A stretch of 64,000 nucleotides of DNA. Source: WHSO01 sp963732875. GTDB lineage: Bacteria > Pseudomonadota > Alphaproteobacteria > SMXQ01. Where the stretch lies: the NCBI GenBank assembly GCA_963732875.1, contig CAVTBD010000002.1, positions 310,001-374,000 on the forward strand, read 5' to 3'. Within the stretch, counting starts at the first letter, position 1; every line of letters starts with the position of its first letter. The notes beneath the pieces were generated by a model. That model was not told where the DNA came from. It saw only the letters and a program-made list of their open reading frames with translations, and searched no databases. The translations under genes and the position numbers were made by a program. Shown piece by piece: positions 1 to 9,061 of this stretch.

Positions 1-1
1 C

Positions 2-235
2 GCGATTCCGGCGGAGGAAGCCCTCGCCGATCTCTTGCAGCGCGAGGAGCAGCTCCATGCGCAGGCGGTCAAGACCGACGGGCTGTGTTTCCATCTCGCC
101 GGGATCGACCCGGACCGATGGGAGCTGATGCGATACTCGGCATGGTGCGATCCCTCCCAGGTCCAGAACTGTAACGCCGACGCCGTCGAAAGCTTCGACA
201 TCCTCCAGCTCTCCCGTTCCGAAAGCGTCGCCTGA
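2..235 (+). CDS. C-terminal fragment of an unrecognised protein
   Basis: This reading frame is open from the left edge of the window and stops at 233-235, so only the last 77 residues are visible. A TTG at 35 could be an internal start, but the frame continues upstream without a stop, so I treat the gene as truncated by the window. The visible part is acidic, contains two cysteines in a short C-terminal half, and has no membrane segment or motif I recognise. No function is proposed. It is followed by a gap of about 140 bases before the next gene. Confidence 0.45.
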   Translation, partial: AIPAEEALADLLQREEQLHAQAVKTDGLCFHLAGIDPDRWELMRYSAWCDPSQVQNCNADAVESFDILQLSRSESVA

Positions 236-373
236 GTTTCCCTCCCTCGGTTTTCCCCGCCTTCGCCGATCCGCCGCAAGCCGCTGCGCTCCGTTTTATC
301 TCCGGCTTCGTCTTTACGCAAAATTCAGATTGCCCTGCGACGCTTCGATGGCCTTTTCCGTCGGAGAATCCTC

Positions 374-874
374 ATGCCGCGATGGCTTATGATCGCCTGT
401 CTCGTGTTTGCCGTCGCCATGCCGGTTGACGCCGGTCACGCCCTGCGCGCGGCCGAAGCCCATAAAGACGCCGAGGGTCATGGTGCCAAGGGCGAGGGCA
501 CTTCCATGGAGGAGCAGGGCAAGGCCACGCTTCAGGACTGGATCGGCGGGGACAAGGCCCAGTTCTACCGGATGCCGCCGTTCAACGTGCCGGTCATCCG
601 TGATGGCCGCCCGGCCGAGCAGGTCAGCCTCGCGATCACCGTTGAGACCAAGGGCGTCGACAAGCGCAACAAGATCATCGAGAAACGCACCGAATTGCGC
701 AGCGCCTTCCTGCGCGACCTCTACGCGGTCATGTCGCTGCGCAACGGCGGCCGGCGCCCGCTCAATATCGATACCGTCAAGATCCGCCTGAAGCGCGTCG
801 CCGACCGCGTACTCGGCCCAGGCGTGGTGGACGACGTCCTGGTCGAGGGCGCCTATACCCGCACCTTCGACTGA
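374..874 (+). CDS. FliL-like periplasmic protein
   Basis: A 166-residue protein with an N-terminal signal peptide or anchor (residues 1-26, hydrophobic core IACLVFAVAM). A His/Glu/Lys-rich linker follows, then a C-terminal domain (about residues 55-166). The end pattern, with an R-x-A-F-L-R-D-L helix, a short basic strand and the closing VVDDVLVEGAYT segment, resembles the C-terminal fold of FliL, the flagellar basal-body protein, or its orphan relatives in alphaproteobacteria. GGAG sits seven bases before the ATG. No flagellar genes are nearby, so a flagellar role is not supported by context; a stand-alone FliL-family periplasmic protein is the most I would claim. Confidence 0.6.
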   Translation: MPRWLMIACLVFAVAMPVDAGHALRAAEAHKDAEGHGAKGEGTSMEEQGKATLQDWIGGDKAQFYRMPPFNVPVIRDGRPAEQVSLAITVETKGVDKRNKIIEKRTELRSAFLRDLYAVMSLRNGGRRPLNIDTVKIRLKRVADRVLGPGVVDDVLVEGAYTRTFD

Positions 875-948
875 CGCAAGGGCCGCGCTTCCAACTGGTC
901 AACTCGCCCGGTGCGGGAGACTTCGAAACGGCTTATTGTGGCGCCGCC

Positions 949-2133
949 ATGATACCCGCCGCGATCCGCCGTAACGTCATTCTGCTGGCCCTGTGCCAGG
1001 CCCTCTACATGACCGGGACGTCCATGGTGATCACGGTCACCGCGCTCGCGGGCTCGCTGTGCGCGCCGGTACCCGGGCTCGCGACCCTGCCGCTCTCGCT
1101 CCAGTTCATCGCCACCATGGCGACCACGGTGCCGGCGTCCTACGTCATGCGCCATTTCGGGCGCAGGACCGGATTCATCCTGGGCGCGGTGATCGGCGGG
1201 GCGGGCGGCCTCGTCAGTTTCGCCGCGCTGCTGAACGGTAACTTCGTTGTCCTGTGCGTAGGATCCTCGCTGATCGGCGTGCTCAACGGGTTTTCCATCT
1301 ACTACCGCTTCGCTGCCGCAGACAGCGCCGCGGAAGAACATCGCGCACGGGCCATTTCACTGGTGCTGGCGGGCGGGGTGATCGCCGCCTTTACCGGGCC
1401 GAACCTTGCGCGCTTCACCGCGCCGCTGGTGCCGGGGGCCAGTTTCGCCGGCACCTTCGCCGCGCTCGCCGCGCTTCAGGTCGTGACCGTCGCGCTGCTT
1501 GCGTTCGTGAAGATTCCCCGCCTGACGGCGGCCGAACGGCGCGATCAGGGCCGTCCCATCGGCGAAATCCTGCGCCAGCCCTCGGCCATCGTCGCGATCG
1601 TTTCCGCCGTCGCCGGCTACAGTGCGATGACCCTGGTGATGACTGCGACGCCGCTCGCGGTGATCGCCCACAACTTCCAGTTCTCGGACGCGGCCTTCAT
1701 CATCCAGTGGCACGTGTTCGCCATGTTCGCGCCGTCCTTCTTCACCGGCTCGGTAATCAAGCGGGTCGGCGTGCTGCCGGTGATCGCCGCCGGGGGGCTC
1801 GCCATCCTGGGATGTATCGCGATCAACCTCGCGGGCGCCGACATGGTGCATTTCGTCACGGCCCTGGTCCTGCTCGGGGTCGGCTGGAACTTCATGTTCG
1901 TGGGCGGGACCACGCTCCTGACCGCCGTGATCACCCGCCCCGAGCAGGCCAAGGTCCAGGGCCTTAACGATTTTCTCGTGTTTGGCTCGGTAGCGGTAGC
2001 CTCGCTGTCCTCGGGCGCGCTGCAGCACGCGCTCGGCTGGCAGGCGGTCAACATGGGGGCCTTGCCGGGGGTCTCGATCGCGCTGGCGGCCGCGCTCTGG
2101 CTCGGCCTCGGCCGTCGTCCACAGGTCGGCTGA
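949..2133 (+). CDS. MFS transporter
   Basis: A 394-residue, very hydrophobic protein with about twelve predicted transmembrane helices and almost no N- or C-terminal soluble part. The loop between helices 2 and 3 carries the MFS motif-A like sequence MRHFGRRTGFILGAVIGG, and a longer basic cytoplasmic loop near residues 195-215 separates the two six-helix halves. This is the usual size for a single-component major facilitator permease. It stands alone between the FliL-like gene and hppA, so the substrate cannot be inferred from its neighbours. No strong Shine-Dalgarno is visible before the ATG at 949. Confidence 0.85.
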   Translation: MIPAAIRRNVILLALCQALYMTGTSMVITVTALAGSLCAPVPGLATLPLSLQFIATMATTVPASYVMRHFGRRTGFILGAVIGGAGGLVSFAALLNGNFVVLCVGSSLIGVLNGFSIYYRFAAADSAAEEHRARAISLVLAGGVIAAFTGPNLARFTAPLVPGASFAGTFAALAALQVVTVALLAFVKIPRLTAAERRDQGRPIGEILRQPSAIVAIVSAVAGYSAMTLVMTATPLAVIAHNFQFSDAAFIIQWHVFAMFAPSFFTGSVIKRVGVLPVIAAGGLAILGCIAINLAGADMVHFVTALVLLGVGWNFMFVGGTTLLTAVITRPEQAKVQGLNDFLVFGSVAVASLSSGALQHALGWQAVNMGALPGVSIALAAALWLGLGRRPQVG

Positions 2134-2328
2134 AGCACCAAACCCGCCGGATTCCAAGCTTTCGCCGGGAAGTGTTGGGTTGCGTCCCGCCGGGACTTCT
2201 GGCATGTTCCGGCCACTTTTTCCCGAGCCACCCGTGGTCCCAGCCGCGCGCGCTGCAGCGATTCCCGGGGGGCCGGCTCACGCGTCCAAGAGATTCATCC
2301 CGAACGTAATCCAAGGGGAAAAAACCAG

Positions 2329-4416
2329 ATGACTAGCGCTTACTGGGTGGTATTCGGCGGCGGCGTGCTGGCGATCCTGTACGGCATTTACGCCTCGCGA
2401 TCGGTGCTCAGCGCCGACGCCGGCTCCGACCGCATGCGGGAAATCGCCGCCGCGGTCCAGGAAGGGGCAGGGGCCTATCTCAACCGGCAGTACCGCGCCA
2501 TTGCCCTCGTGGGCCTCGTGATCGGTGCCTTCCTGTGGTGGCAACTCGGCTACCACGTGGCGATCGGCTACGCGATCGGTGCCGTGCTGTCCGGTGCCGC
2601 CGGTTATATCGGCATGAACATCTCGGTGCGTGCCAACGTGCGCACTGCCCAGGCGGCGCGCCAAGGCTTGGCCGCGGCGCTCGGCGTCGCGTTCAAGGCG
2701 GGCGCAGTCACCGGCATGCTGGTGGTCGGGCTCGGCCTGCTCGGCGTCTCGGGCTATTACTGGTTCCTCCAGAGGAGCGGCGTGGATCAGCGCGGCCTGC
2801 TCGAGGCGCTGGTGGCGCTGTCCTTCGGCGCCTCGCTGATCTCGATCTTCGCCCGTCTCGGCGGCGGCATCTTCACCAAGGGTGCCGACGTCGGCGCCGA
2901 CCTCGTCGGCAAGATCGAGGCCGGCATCCCCGAGGACGATCCGCGCAACGCGGCGGTGATCGCCGACAACGTGGGCGACAACGTCGGCGACTGCGCCGGC
3001 ATGGCGGCCGACCTGTTCGAGACCTATGCCGTCACCATCGTCGCGACCATGCTGCTGGCGGCGATCTTCTTCACCGGCCAGGCCCAGTCGACCCTGATGC
3101 TGCTGCCGCTCCTGATCGGCGCCGTGTGCATCGTGGGCTCGATCATCGGCACGTTCTTCGTGCGGCTCGGCGCGAGCAACAACATCATGGGCGCGCTGTA
3201 CAAGGGCTTGATCGTCTCGGCGCTGCTCTCGGCGGGTCTGATCGCCGGCGTGATCTGGAAATTCGTCGGCTTCGGCGCCGTGTTCACCGTCGGCGCCAAG
3301 TCGTTCACCGGCATGAGCCTGTTCTACGCCGCGGTCACCGGCCTCGGCGTCACCGGCCTGCTGGTCTGGATCACCGAGTACTACACCGGCACCGACCACC
3401 GGCCGGTCAGGAGCGTCGCCTCGGCGTCGACCACCGGCCACGCCACCAACATCATCCAGGGCCTTGCCGTGTCGATGGAGGCGACCGCCCTGCCGGTGCT
3501 CGTGATCTGCGGCGGCATCGTGCTGAGCTTCCTCGCCGCCGGCCTGTTCGGCATCGCGGTCGCCGTGACCACGATGCTGGCGCTCGCCGGCATGGTGGTG
3601 GCGCTCGACGCCTACGGTCCGGTCACCGACAACGCGGGCGGCATCGCCGAGATGGCCGACCTGCCCGCCGACGTGCGCAAGACCACCGATGCGCTGGATG
3701 CGGTCGGCAACACCACCAAGGCGGTGACCAAGGGCTATGCGATCGGCTCGGCCGGCCTCGCCGCGCTGGTGCTGTTCGCGGCCTATACCGAGGACCTGAC
3801 CCACTACTTCCCGAACCTCCAGGTGCACTTCCGCCTGCAGGATCCGTTCGTGGTGGTCGGCCTGTTCATCGGCGGCATGCTGCCGTTCCTGTTCGGCTCG
3901 CTCGGCATGAAGGCGGTCGGCCGCGCGGCGGGCGCCGTCGTGATCGAGGTGCGTCGCCAGTTCCAGGAGATCAAGGGCATCATGGAGGGCACCGCCAAGC
4001 CGGAATACGGCCGCGCCGTGGACCTGCTGACCAAGGCCGCGATCAAGGAGATGATCATGCCCTCGCTGCTGCCGGTGCTGGCGCCGATCGTGCTGTATTA
4101 CGTGGTCCTGCTGATCGCGGGCCAGGCGGCGGCGTTCACCGCGCTCGGCGCGATGCTGCTCGGCACCATCGTCACCGGCCTGTTCGTCGCGATCTCGATG
4201 ACCTCGGGCGGCGGTGCGTGGGACAACGCCAAGAAGTTCATCGAGGACGGCCACTACGGCGGCAAGGGCTCCGACGCCCACAAGGCCGCGGTGACCGGCG
4301 ATACCGTCGGCGATCCGTACAAGGATACTGCCGGTCCGGCCGTCAACCCGATGATCAAGATCATCAACATCGTCGCGCTTCTGCTGCTGGCGCTGATCGC
4401 CAAGGGCATGCACTGA
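2329..4416 (+). CDS. hppA: membrane-bound proton-translocating pyrophosphatase, K+-independent type
   Basis: A 695-residue integral membrane enzyme of normal family length that couples hydrolysis of pyrophosphate to proton pumping across the inner membrane. The diagnostic active-site blocks are present: GGGIFTKGADVGADLVGK followed by the acidic DNVGDNVGDCAGMAADLFE segment (around residues 185-235), and a C-terminal GDTVGDPYKDT block. The region GNTTKAVTKG has Lys and Thr at the two positions that separate K+-independent enzymes from K+-dependent ones (Ala and Gly there), so this pump should not need potassium. AAGGGG precedes the ATG. A strong hairpin terminator follows within 25 bases of the stop, so the gene is monocistronic. 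Confidence 0.97.
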   Translation: MTSAYWVVFGGGVLAILYGIYASRSVLSADAGSDRMREIAAAVQEGAGAYLNRQYRAIALVGLVIGAFLWWQLGYHVAIGYAIGAVLSGAAGYIGMNISVRANVRTAQAARQGLAAALGVAFKAGAVTGMLVVGLGLLGVSGYYWFLQRSGVDQRGLLEALVALSFGASLISIFARLGGGIFTKGADVGADLVGKIEAGIPEDDPRNAAVIADNVGDNVGDCAGMAADLFETYAVTIVATMLLAAIFFTGQAQSTLMLLPLLIGAVCIVGSIIGTFFVRLGASNNIMGALYKGLIVSALLSAGLIAGVIWKFVGFGAVFTVGAKSFTGMSLFYAAVTGLGVTGLLVWITEYYTGTDHRPVRSVASASTTGHATNIIQGLAVSMEATALPVLVICGGIVLSFLAAGLFGIAVAVTTMLALAGMVVALDAYGPVTDNAGGIAEMADLPADVRKTTDALDAVGNTTKAVTKGYAIGSAGLAALVLFAAYTEDLTHYFPNLQVHFRLQDPFVVVGLFIGGMLPFLFGSLGMKAVGRAAGAVVIEVRRQFQEIKGIMEGTAKPEYGRAVDLLTKAAIKEMIMPSLLPVLAPIVLYYVVLLIAGQAAAFTALGAMLLGTIVTGLFVAISMTSGGGAWDNAKKFIEDGHYGGKGSDAHKAAVTGDTVGDPYKDTAGPAVNPMIKIINIVALLLLALIAKGMH

Positions 4417-4436
4417 GCGCAACCATCAAAACGAGA

Positions 4437-4468
4437 AAAGCCCCGGGGGTGACCCCGGGGCTTTTTTT
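4437..4468. terminator. bidirectional Rho-independent terminator between hppA and bamE
   Basis: Perfect stem AGCCCCGGGG (4439-4448) / CCCCGGGGCT (4453-4462) with a four-base loop. It is followed by seven T on the plus strand and preceded by AAAA, giving TTTT on the minus strand. It lies between the convergent hppA and bamE genes and can serve both. Confidence 0.95.
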
Positions 4469-4486
4469 ACGCGCCATTGGCCGGAA

Positions 4487-4968
4487 TTATTCGTCGGCCT
4501 TGGTCGGATTGTTCTCGAACCGGCCGATATTGCCGAGGAGCTGCTGCACGATGGTGAATTGGCGGCCGGGCGTGGGTGTGGTGCGATCGACCGGATCGAT
4601 GGTCTCGCCGTTCTTCAGGTCGTACTTCTTGATGCTGGCGACCCGGTTGTCCTTGTTGAAGTGGATCGCGATCACGGTGCGCGAGAGATCTCGGGCTCGT
4701 GATAGGTCACGACCTTGGTCTTCTGGGTCACGTAGTAGATCGTGCTCTTGTCGAAGGTCGCGACCGAGGTGGGCGAGCCGATCAGCTCGATGACCTGGTC
4801 GCGGGTCTGCTGGCCCGGCTTGATCAGGGCGAGGGAGTCCTTGTCGACCGCGTTGCCGCGGATACTGACCTCGGCGGCGCAGCCCGCGAGCAGCCCGGCG
4901 ACGACCGCGGCGGCGGCAATTCCGGCGCCCGCCCGGGCGCCCCTCGATCGCTTCGATGTCCGTATCAT
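4487..4968 (-). CDS. bamE: outer membrane assembly lipoprotein BamE, frameshifted
   Basis: BamE (SmpA/OmlA family) is the small lipoprotein of the BAM complex that inserts beta-barrel proteins in the outer membrane. The ATG at 4968 starts a basic N-terminus, a hydrophobic stretch and the lipobox LLAGC. The characteristic IKPGQQTRDQVIELIGSPT block follows, then TIYYVTQKTK. The frame then breaks near 4676-4690, inside TCTCGCGCAC, and resumes as RTVIAIHFNKDNRVASIKKY to the TAA at 4487. Rejoining needs one missing base or two extra bases (a CG repeat expansion would fit). Because BamE is strongly conserved and both halves are intact, I read this as a sequence error. The gene is divergent from the cytochrome chaperone gene. 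Confidence 0.85.
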
Positions 4969-5076
4969 TGTGCTTCCCGGCTGGCCGCTGTGCTTGACGG
5001 CGGGACGGCGCGTGTCCATGTTGGGCGAACAATTGCACCGAGCCGTTTGCGCTGTCAACCAGAGCCCGAAACCCTC

Positions 5077-5637
5077 ATGTTCCTTGCCAACCTGTTTCGC
5101 CGCCGCGACTACGCGGATGCCGCCTACGCGCTCTACGGCGCGGCGGTGGCACGCGCCCGGGAGCCCGTTTTCTACCGGGACTTCGGCGTGCCCGACACTC
5201 TGGAAGGCCGGTTTGAGATGATCAGTTGCCACGTGTTCCTGATCCTGCGCCGTCTCAAGGGCGAATCGCCTGGTCCGGACGAGGGCGGCCTGGCCCAGGC
5301 CGTGTTCGACCTGATGTTCGCCGACATGGACCGCAACCTGCGCGAGATGGGGGTGGGCGATCTCGGCGTTGGCCGCCGCGTCAAGGCCATGGCCCAGGCG
5401 CTCTACGGCCGCATCAGGGCCTACGAGGACGGCCTCGCGGGCGGCGAGGACGCGCTCGCCCAGGCGATCCAGCGCAACGTGTTCAACGATCCCGCCGGTG
5501 CCCCCGGCGTGGCCGCCCGCGCGCTCGCCCGCGACATGGCGGCTTCGGCGGCGGCGCTGGCGGCGCTGCCGTCCCCAGCGCTGGCCAAGGGCGAGGCGAG
5601 CTTCGCGCCGCTACCCGGCGCGGCCGTGGTCTCGTGA
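5077..5637 (+). CDS. ubiquinol-cytochrome c chaperone family protein
   Basis: A 186-residue soluble protein of the Cbp3/UQCC1-type family (ubiquinol-cytochrome c chaperone), which assists assembly of cytochrome b into the bc1 complex. Recognisable blocks are the N-terminal YGAAVARAREPVFYRDFGVP region, the helix FEMISCHVFLILRRLKG, and the FDLMFADMDRNLREMGVGD helix that is typical of the family. The ATG at 5077 is preferred over longer in-frame starts, because those would run back through the divergent bamE promoter region. The next gene starts at or across its stop codon, so the two are translationally coupled, an arrangement common in alphaproteobacteria. Confidence 0.88.
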   Translation: MFLANLFRRRDYADAAYALYGAAVARAREPVFYRDFGVPDTLEGRFEMISCHVFLILRRLKGESPGPDEGGLAQAVFDLMFADMDRNLREMGVGDLGVGRRVKAMAQALYGRIRAYEDGLAGGEDALAQAIQRNVFNDPAGAPGVAARALARDMAASAAALAALPSPALAKGEASFAPLPGAAVVS

Positions 5638-5642
5638 ACGCC

Positions 5643-6182
5643 ATGACCCCGCTGTCGGTCCCCGAATTCTCCCGCCCGTTCACGGTCGAGTCTCAGATGG
5701 GGGCGGGCGCCGAGGCCGAGACCTTCGCCATCGAGGCGACCGCCGGGGAGCGCGCCGCGCTCGCGCGCCGCTTCGATCTGCGGTCGCTCGACGCACTTGC
5801 CGCGACCGGGCACATCGAAGTGTTCGCGAAAGGGCGCCAGGCACGCCTGACCGCGACCCTCACCGCCGACGTGGTCCAGGCCTGCGTGGTGACGCTGGCA
5901 CCGGTACCGGCCCATCTCGAGGTCACCTTCGTCGTCGACTACGACCGTGACGCGGCCGAGGCCGAGGGCGAGGTCGCGATCGATGCCGAAGGAGACGAGT
6001 CCCCGGATCCGCTGCCCGAGGCGGGCATGGACCTGGGCGAGGCCGTCGCCGAGCAGCTCGGCCTGGCCCTTGACCCTTATCCGCGGGCGCCCGGGGCCGC
6101 GCTCGGCCCGGAAGCGGGGGACCAGGCCGAATCGGGGCGGGAATTGCCGTTTTCCGTCCTGGGGCGCCTCAGGAACCGCTAG
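5643..6182 (+). CDS. YceD-family (DUF177) protein
   Basis: A 179-residue acidic protein of the DUF177/YceD family, which is almost always encoded just upstream of rpmF and is linked to 23S rRNA or ribosome maturation. The diagnostic segment is the strand AKGRQARLTATLTADVVQAC followed by VVTLAPVPAHLEVTF, with the single conserved Cys, and the acidic middle followed by DLGEAVAEQLGLALDPYPRAP near the C-terminus. The ATG at 5643 is chosen. A GTG at 5634 in the same frame overlaps the stop of the upstream gene and is a possible alternative start. Coupling to the chaperone gene and position before rpmF agree with the family. Confidence 0.88.
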   Translation: MTPLSVPEFSRPFTVESQMGAGAEAETFAIEATAGERAALARRFDLRSLDALAATGHIEVFAKGRQARLTATLTADVVQACVVTLAPVPAHLEVTFVVDYDRDAAEAEGEVAIDAEGDESPDPLPEAGMDLGEAVAEQLGLALDPYPRAPGAALGPEAGDQAESGRELPFSVLGRLRNR

Positions 6183-6193
6183 CCGGAAGCGAC

Positions 6194-6222
6194 TTGCCGT
6201 ATCCGGGGTTTTTGGGTAATAG
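6194..6222 (+). promoter_or_regulatory. candidate sigma-70 promoter of rpmF operon
   Basis: TTGCCG (6194-6199), 17-base spacer, TAATAG (6217-6222). It lies just after the DUF177 stop and about 80 bases before rpmF, giving a likely start for the rpmF-plsX-fabH-ihfA-merR transcript. Confidence 0.5.
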
Positions 6223-6300
6223 ATGGCCTCCTTTGCGCAGGGGGCGGTACGATCGCCCCCGTGAAGCCTGTTTACCGGCGCCGAACGAAAGACTTTCATC

Positions 6301-6486
6301 ATGGCTGTTCCCAAGAAAAAGACTTCGAAATCAAGGCGCAATATGCGCCGTTCGCATCACGCGCTGAAGTCGACCGCGTATGTGGAGTGCTCCAACTGCG
6401 GGGAACTCAAGCGTCCCCACCACGTCTGCGGTGCCTGCGGCCACTATGACGGCAGGGAAGTGGTGGAGAGCGAAGGCGCGGTATAG
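6301..6486 (+). CDS. rpmF: 50S ribosomal protein L32
   Basis: The 61-residue L32 protein of the large ribosomal subunit. The N-terminus MAVPKKKTSKSRRNMRRSHH is essentially diagnostic, and the two zinc-ribbon pairs CSNC and CGAC are intact, so this is the zinc-containing form. AAAG-rich sequence precedes the ATG at 6301. It is followed by plsX after about 57 bases, the conserved bacterial order DUF177-rpmF-plsX-fabH that joins ribosome and phospholipid synthesis. Confidence 0.98.
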   Translation: MAVPKKKTSKSRRNMRRSHHALKSTAYVECSNCGELKRPHHVCGACGHYDGREVVESEGAV

Positions 6487-6543
6487 AATACCGCCGGCCG
6501 CCACCTGCGGCCCTTTCTTCGATCTGGATACGGATAGAAGACG

Positions 6544-7588
6544 ATGCGCTTGACGATAGCCCTTGACGGCATGGGGGGTGACGGTGCCCCCGACGTGGTG
6601 GTCAAGGGTGCCAACATGGCGCATCACCGCTATCCCGACGTGCATTTCCTGTTCTATGGCGACGAGGCCCGTCTCAAGCCGCTGATCGGCCGTTTCAAGA
6701 AGCTCGAGGCCGCCTCCACGATCCATCACACCGACGTGGCCGTCTCCGGCGAGGACAAGCCGTCACAGGCGCTACGCAAGGCGCGCGGCTCCTCGATGGG
6801 ACTCGCCATCGAAGCGGTCAAGGACGGTCACGCCGAGGGCGTGGTTTCCGCGGGTAACACCGGCGCGCTCATGGCTATGGCCAAGATCGCGCTGCGCACC
6901 ATTCCGGAAATCTCCGCGTCCGGCCATCGCCACCATGCTGCCCAACCTGCGCGCCGAAAGCGTCATGCTGGACCTCGGCGCCAATATCCAGTGCGACGCC
7001 CGCAACCTGGTGGAATTCGCCGTGATGGGCGAGGTGTTCGCCCGCACCGTGCTGGGCCTGACCAAGCCGACCATCGGCCTGCTCAACGTCGGCGAGGAAG
7101 ACCTCAAGGGCCACGAATACGTGCGCCAGGCGGCGACCATGCTGCGCGAGCTCACCCTGCCGATCGAGTTCCGCGGCTTCGTCGAGGGCGACGCGGTCTG
7201 GGCCGGGGCGGTCGACGTGGTGGTGACCGACGGGTTCACCGGCAACGTCGCGCTCAAGACCGCGGAGGGCATGGCGCGCATGTACTCGGGCTTCATGCGC
7301 ATGGCATTCAAGAGCTCGGTCATGTCGCGGCTGGGCTATCTGTTCGCCCGCAACGCGCTCGGCAAGGTGCGCGCCCGGCTCGATCCCCGGCGCTACAACG
7401 GCGCCATGCTGCTCGGCCTCAACGGCATCGTCATCAAGAGCCATGGCGGTACCGACGCGTTCGGCTTCGCCAACGCCATCGGCGTTGCGGTGGACATGGT
7501 CAGGGGCGGCTTCTCGGGACGCATCACCGACGAATTCCAGCGCCTCGGCGACTTCTCGGCACCGCTTCAGAAGGCGGCGGTATCCTGA
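6544..7588 (+). CDS. plsX: phosphate acyltransferase PlsX, frameshifted
   Basis: PlsX converts acyl-ACP to acyl-phosphate at the start of phospholipid synthesis. The N-terminal part begins MRLTIALDGMGGDGAPDVVV and runs to the conserved SAGNTGALMAMAKIALRT block. The frame is then lost near 6912-6917 and recovered one base later as RPAIATMLPNLRAESVMLD, continuing through GLLNVGEEDLKG, ALKTAEG and GLNGIVIKSHGG to the TGA at 7586-7588. One extra C (TCG read as TCCG) restores a standard full-length protein of about 347 residues. As plsX is normally essential, an error in the sequence is more likely than a real mutation. The stop overlaps the fabH start as ATGA. Confidence 0.9.
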
Positions 7589-8562
7589 TGACCTTGCGTT
7601 CCGTGGTCGCCGGGTACGGCGCATATCTTCCAAAAAATATCATGACAAACAACGATCTGGCTAAGATCGTTGATACTTCGGATGAGTGGATCACGGCGCG
7701 CACCGGTATCCGCCAGCGCCATATCGCCGCCGACGGCGAGCTGACTTCGGATCTCGCCACCCATGCGGTCACCCAGGCGCTCGACCGCGCCGGCCTCGCC
7801 GGGGCGGACGTCGACCTGATCGTGATCGGCACCACCACCCCGGACGAGACCTTTCCCGCCGTGGCCACCAAGGTCCAGAGCCGGATCGGCGCCGACCGCG
7901 CCTTCGCCTTCGACGTCCAGGCGGCGTGCTCGGGCTTCATCTATGCGCTCGCCATGGCCGACAACTTCATCCGCCTGGGCCAGGCGCGCAATGCCGTGGT
8001 GGTGGGCGCGGAGACGTTCTCGCGCCTGCTCGACTGGCACGACCGCAGCACTTGCGTTCTGTTCGGCGACGGCGCCGGCGCCGTGGTGCTGAAGGCGGAG
8101 GAGGGTACCGGCACCAACCGCGACCGGGGCGTGCTGTCGACCCACCTTCACTCCGACGGACGCCAGCATGACCTGCTCTATGCCGATGGCGGCCCTTCGT
8201 TCAACCAGCACGCGGGCGTGGTCAGGATGCAGGGGCAGGAAGTATTCCGCCATGCCGTGGCACGCCTGTCGGCGGTGCTCCACGAGGCGCTCGCCGCCAA
8301 CGGGCTGACGGCCGCCGACGTCGACTGGCTGGTGCCGCACCAGGCCAACAAGCGCATCCTCGATTCGACCGCCCGCAAGCTCGGCTTGCCGCCCGAAAAG
8401 ATGGTCGTGACCGTGGACCGCCATGCCAATACCTCGGCGGCCTCGATTCCGCTGGCGCTGGCCGTCGCGGTGGATGACGGGCGCATCAAGCGGGGCGATC
8501 TGGTGCTGATGGAGGCCATGGGGGCGGGTTTCACCTGGGCCGCGGCGGCGCTGCGCTGGTAG
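7588..8562 (+). CDS. fabH: 3-oxoacyl-ACP synthase III
   Basis: FabH, 324 residues, condenses acetyl-CoA with malonyl-ACP to start fatty-acid synthesis. The catalytic triad is present: Cys114 in QAACSGF, His near 248 in LVPHQANKRI, and Asn near 278 in HANTSAASIPLAL. The N-terminus with WITARTGIRQRHIA is the substrate-loop region typical of the family. The ATG overlaps the plsX stop (ATGA), so the two are translationally coupled. A gap of about 120 bases separates it from ihfA. Confidence 0.97.
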   Translation: MTLRSVVAGYGAYLPKNIMTNNDLAKIVDTSDEWITARTGIRQRHIAADGELTSDLATHAVTQALDRAGLAGADVDLIVIGTTTPDETFPAVATKVQSRIGADRAFAFDVQAACSGFIYALAMADNFIRLGQARNAVVVGAETFSRLLDWHDRSTCVLFGDGAGAVVLKAEEGTGTNRDRGVLSTHLHSDGRQHDLLYADGGPSFNQHAGVVRMQGQEVFRHAVARLSAVLHEALAANGLTAADVDWLVPHQANKRILDSTARKLGLPPEKMVVTVDRHANTSAASIPLALAVAVDDGRIKRGDLVLMEAMGAGFTWAAAALRW

Positions 8563-8680
8563 CCTTCCAAGCGCTATCGGCCGAGATTCCGGCCTTACCT
8601 CAACAAATTCTTGCATCCCTTTGATCTTGACGGTTTTTTGGGCCGGCGTTACCCTGCGGGAAATTGGGAGGGGAACTGCT

Positions 8681-9061
8681 ATGGCTGGCAATACGGTAAC
8701 GCGCGCACAGCTCGGTGAGGCCGTCTATCAGGAAGTCGGCCTGTCGCGCAACGAATTGGGCGATCTGGTCGAAGCCGTCCTCAAGGAAATCAGCGATGCG
8801 CTGGTGCGCGGCGAGAGCGTCAAGATCTCGTCGTTCGGCAGCTTTTCGGTGCGCTCCAAGGGCGAGCGCATCGGCCGCAACCCCAAGACCGGCGAGGAGG
8901 TGCCGATCCTGCCGCGCAGGGTCCTGGTGTTCCGCGCCTCCCACGTGCTCAAGGGGCGCATCAACGATGCCATGGCCAATGACGGCGGCGCCGGTGCCGG
9001 CGCCGAGACGTCTCCGGCGGGCAACGCGACATCTCCGATCGGGCCGGGGAGCCGCTTCTAA
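8681..9061 (+). CDS. ihfA: integration host factor subunit alpha
   Basis: A 126-residue HU/IHF-family DNA-bending protein. The core carries the family signature GSFSVRSKGERIGRNPKTGE with the DNA-intercalating arm, and begins TVTRAQLGEAVYQEVGLSRNE, typical of the alpha subunit. The start at 8681 is fixed by a good ribosome site, GGGAGGGGAACT, six bases upstream; a longer in-frame start at 8621 has no such site. The C-terminus has a Gly/Ala-rich, low-complexity tail of about 25 residues beyond the usual family end. The stop is directly followed by the merR start. Confidence 0.95.
   Translation: MAGNTVTRAQLGEAVYQEVGLSRNELGDLVEAVLKEISDALVRGESVKISSFGSFSVRSKGERIGRNPKTGEEVPILPRRVLVFRASHVLKGRINDAMANDGGAGAGAETSPAGNATSPIGPGSRF

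Noticed and set aside
2278..4422. 714-codon frame antisense to hppA
   Set aside because: It is the mirror frame of a strongly coding high-GC gene and is composed of Asp, His, Arg and Gly runs. Other very long antisense frames in the window were dismissed for the same reason.
4699..5076. N-terminal extension of the cytochrome chaperone gene
   Set aside because: The frame is open upstream but lies antisense to bamE, and the family N-terminus begins at 5077.
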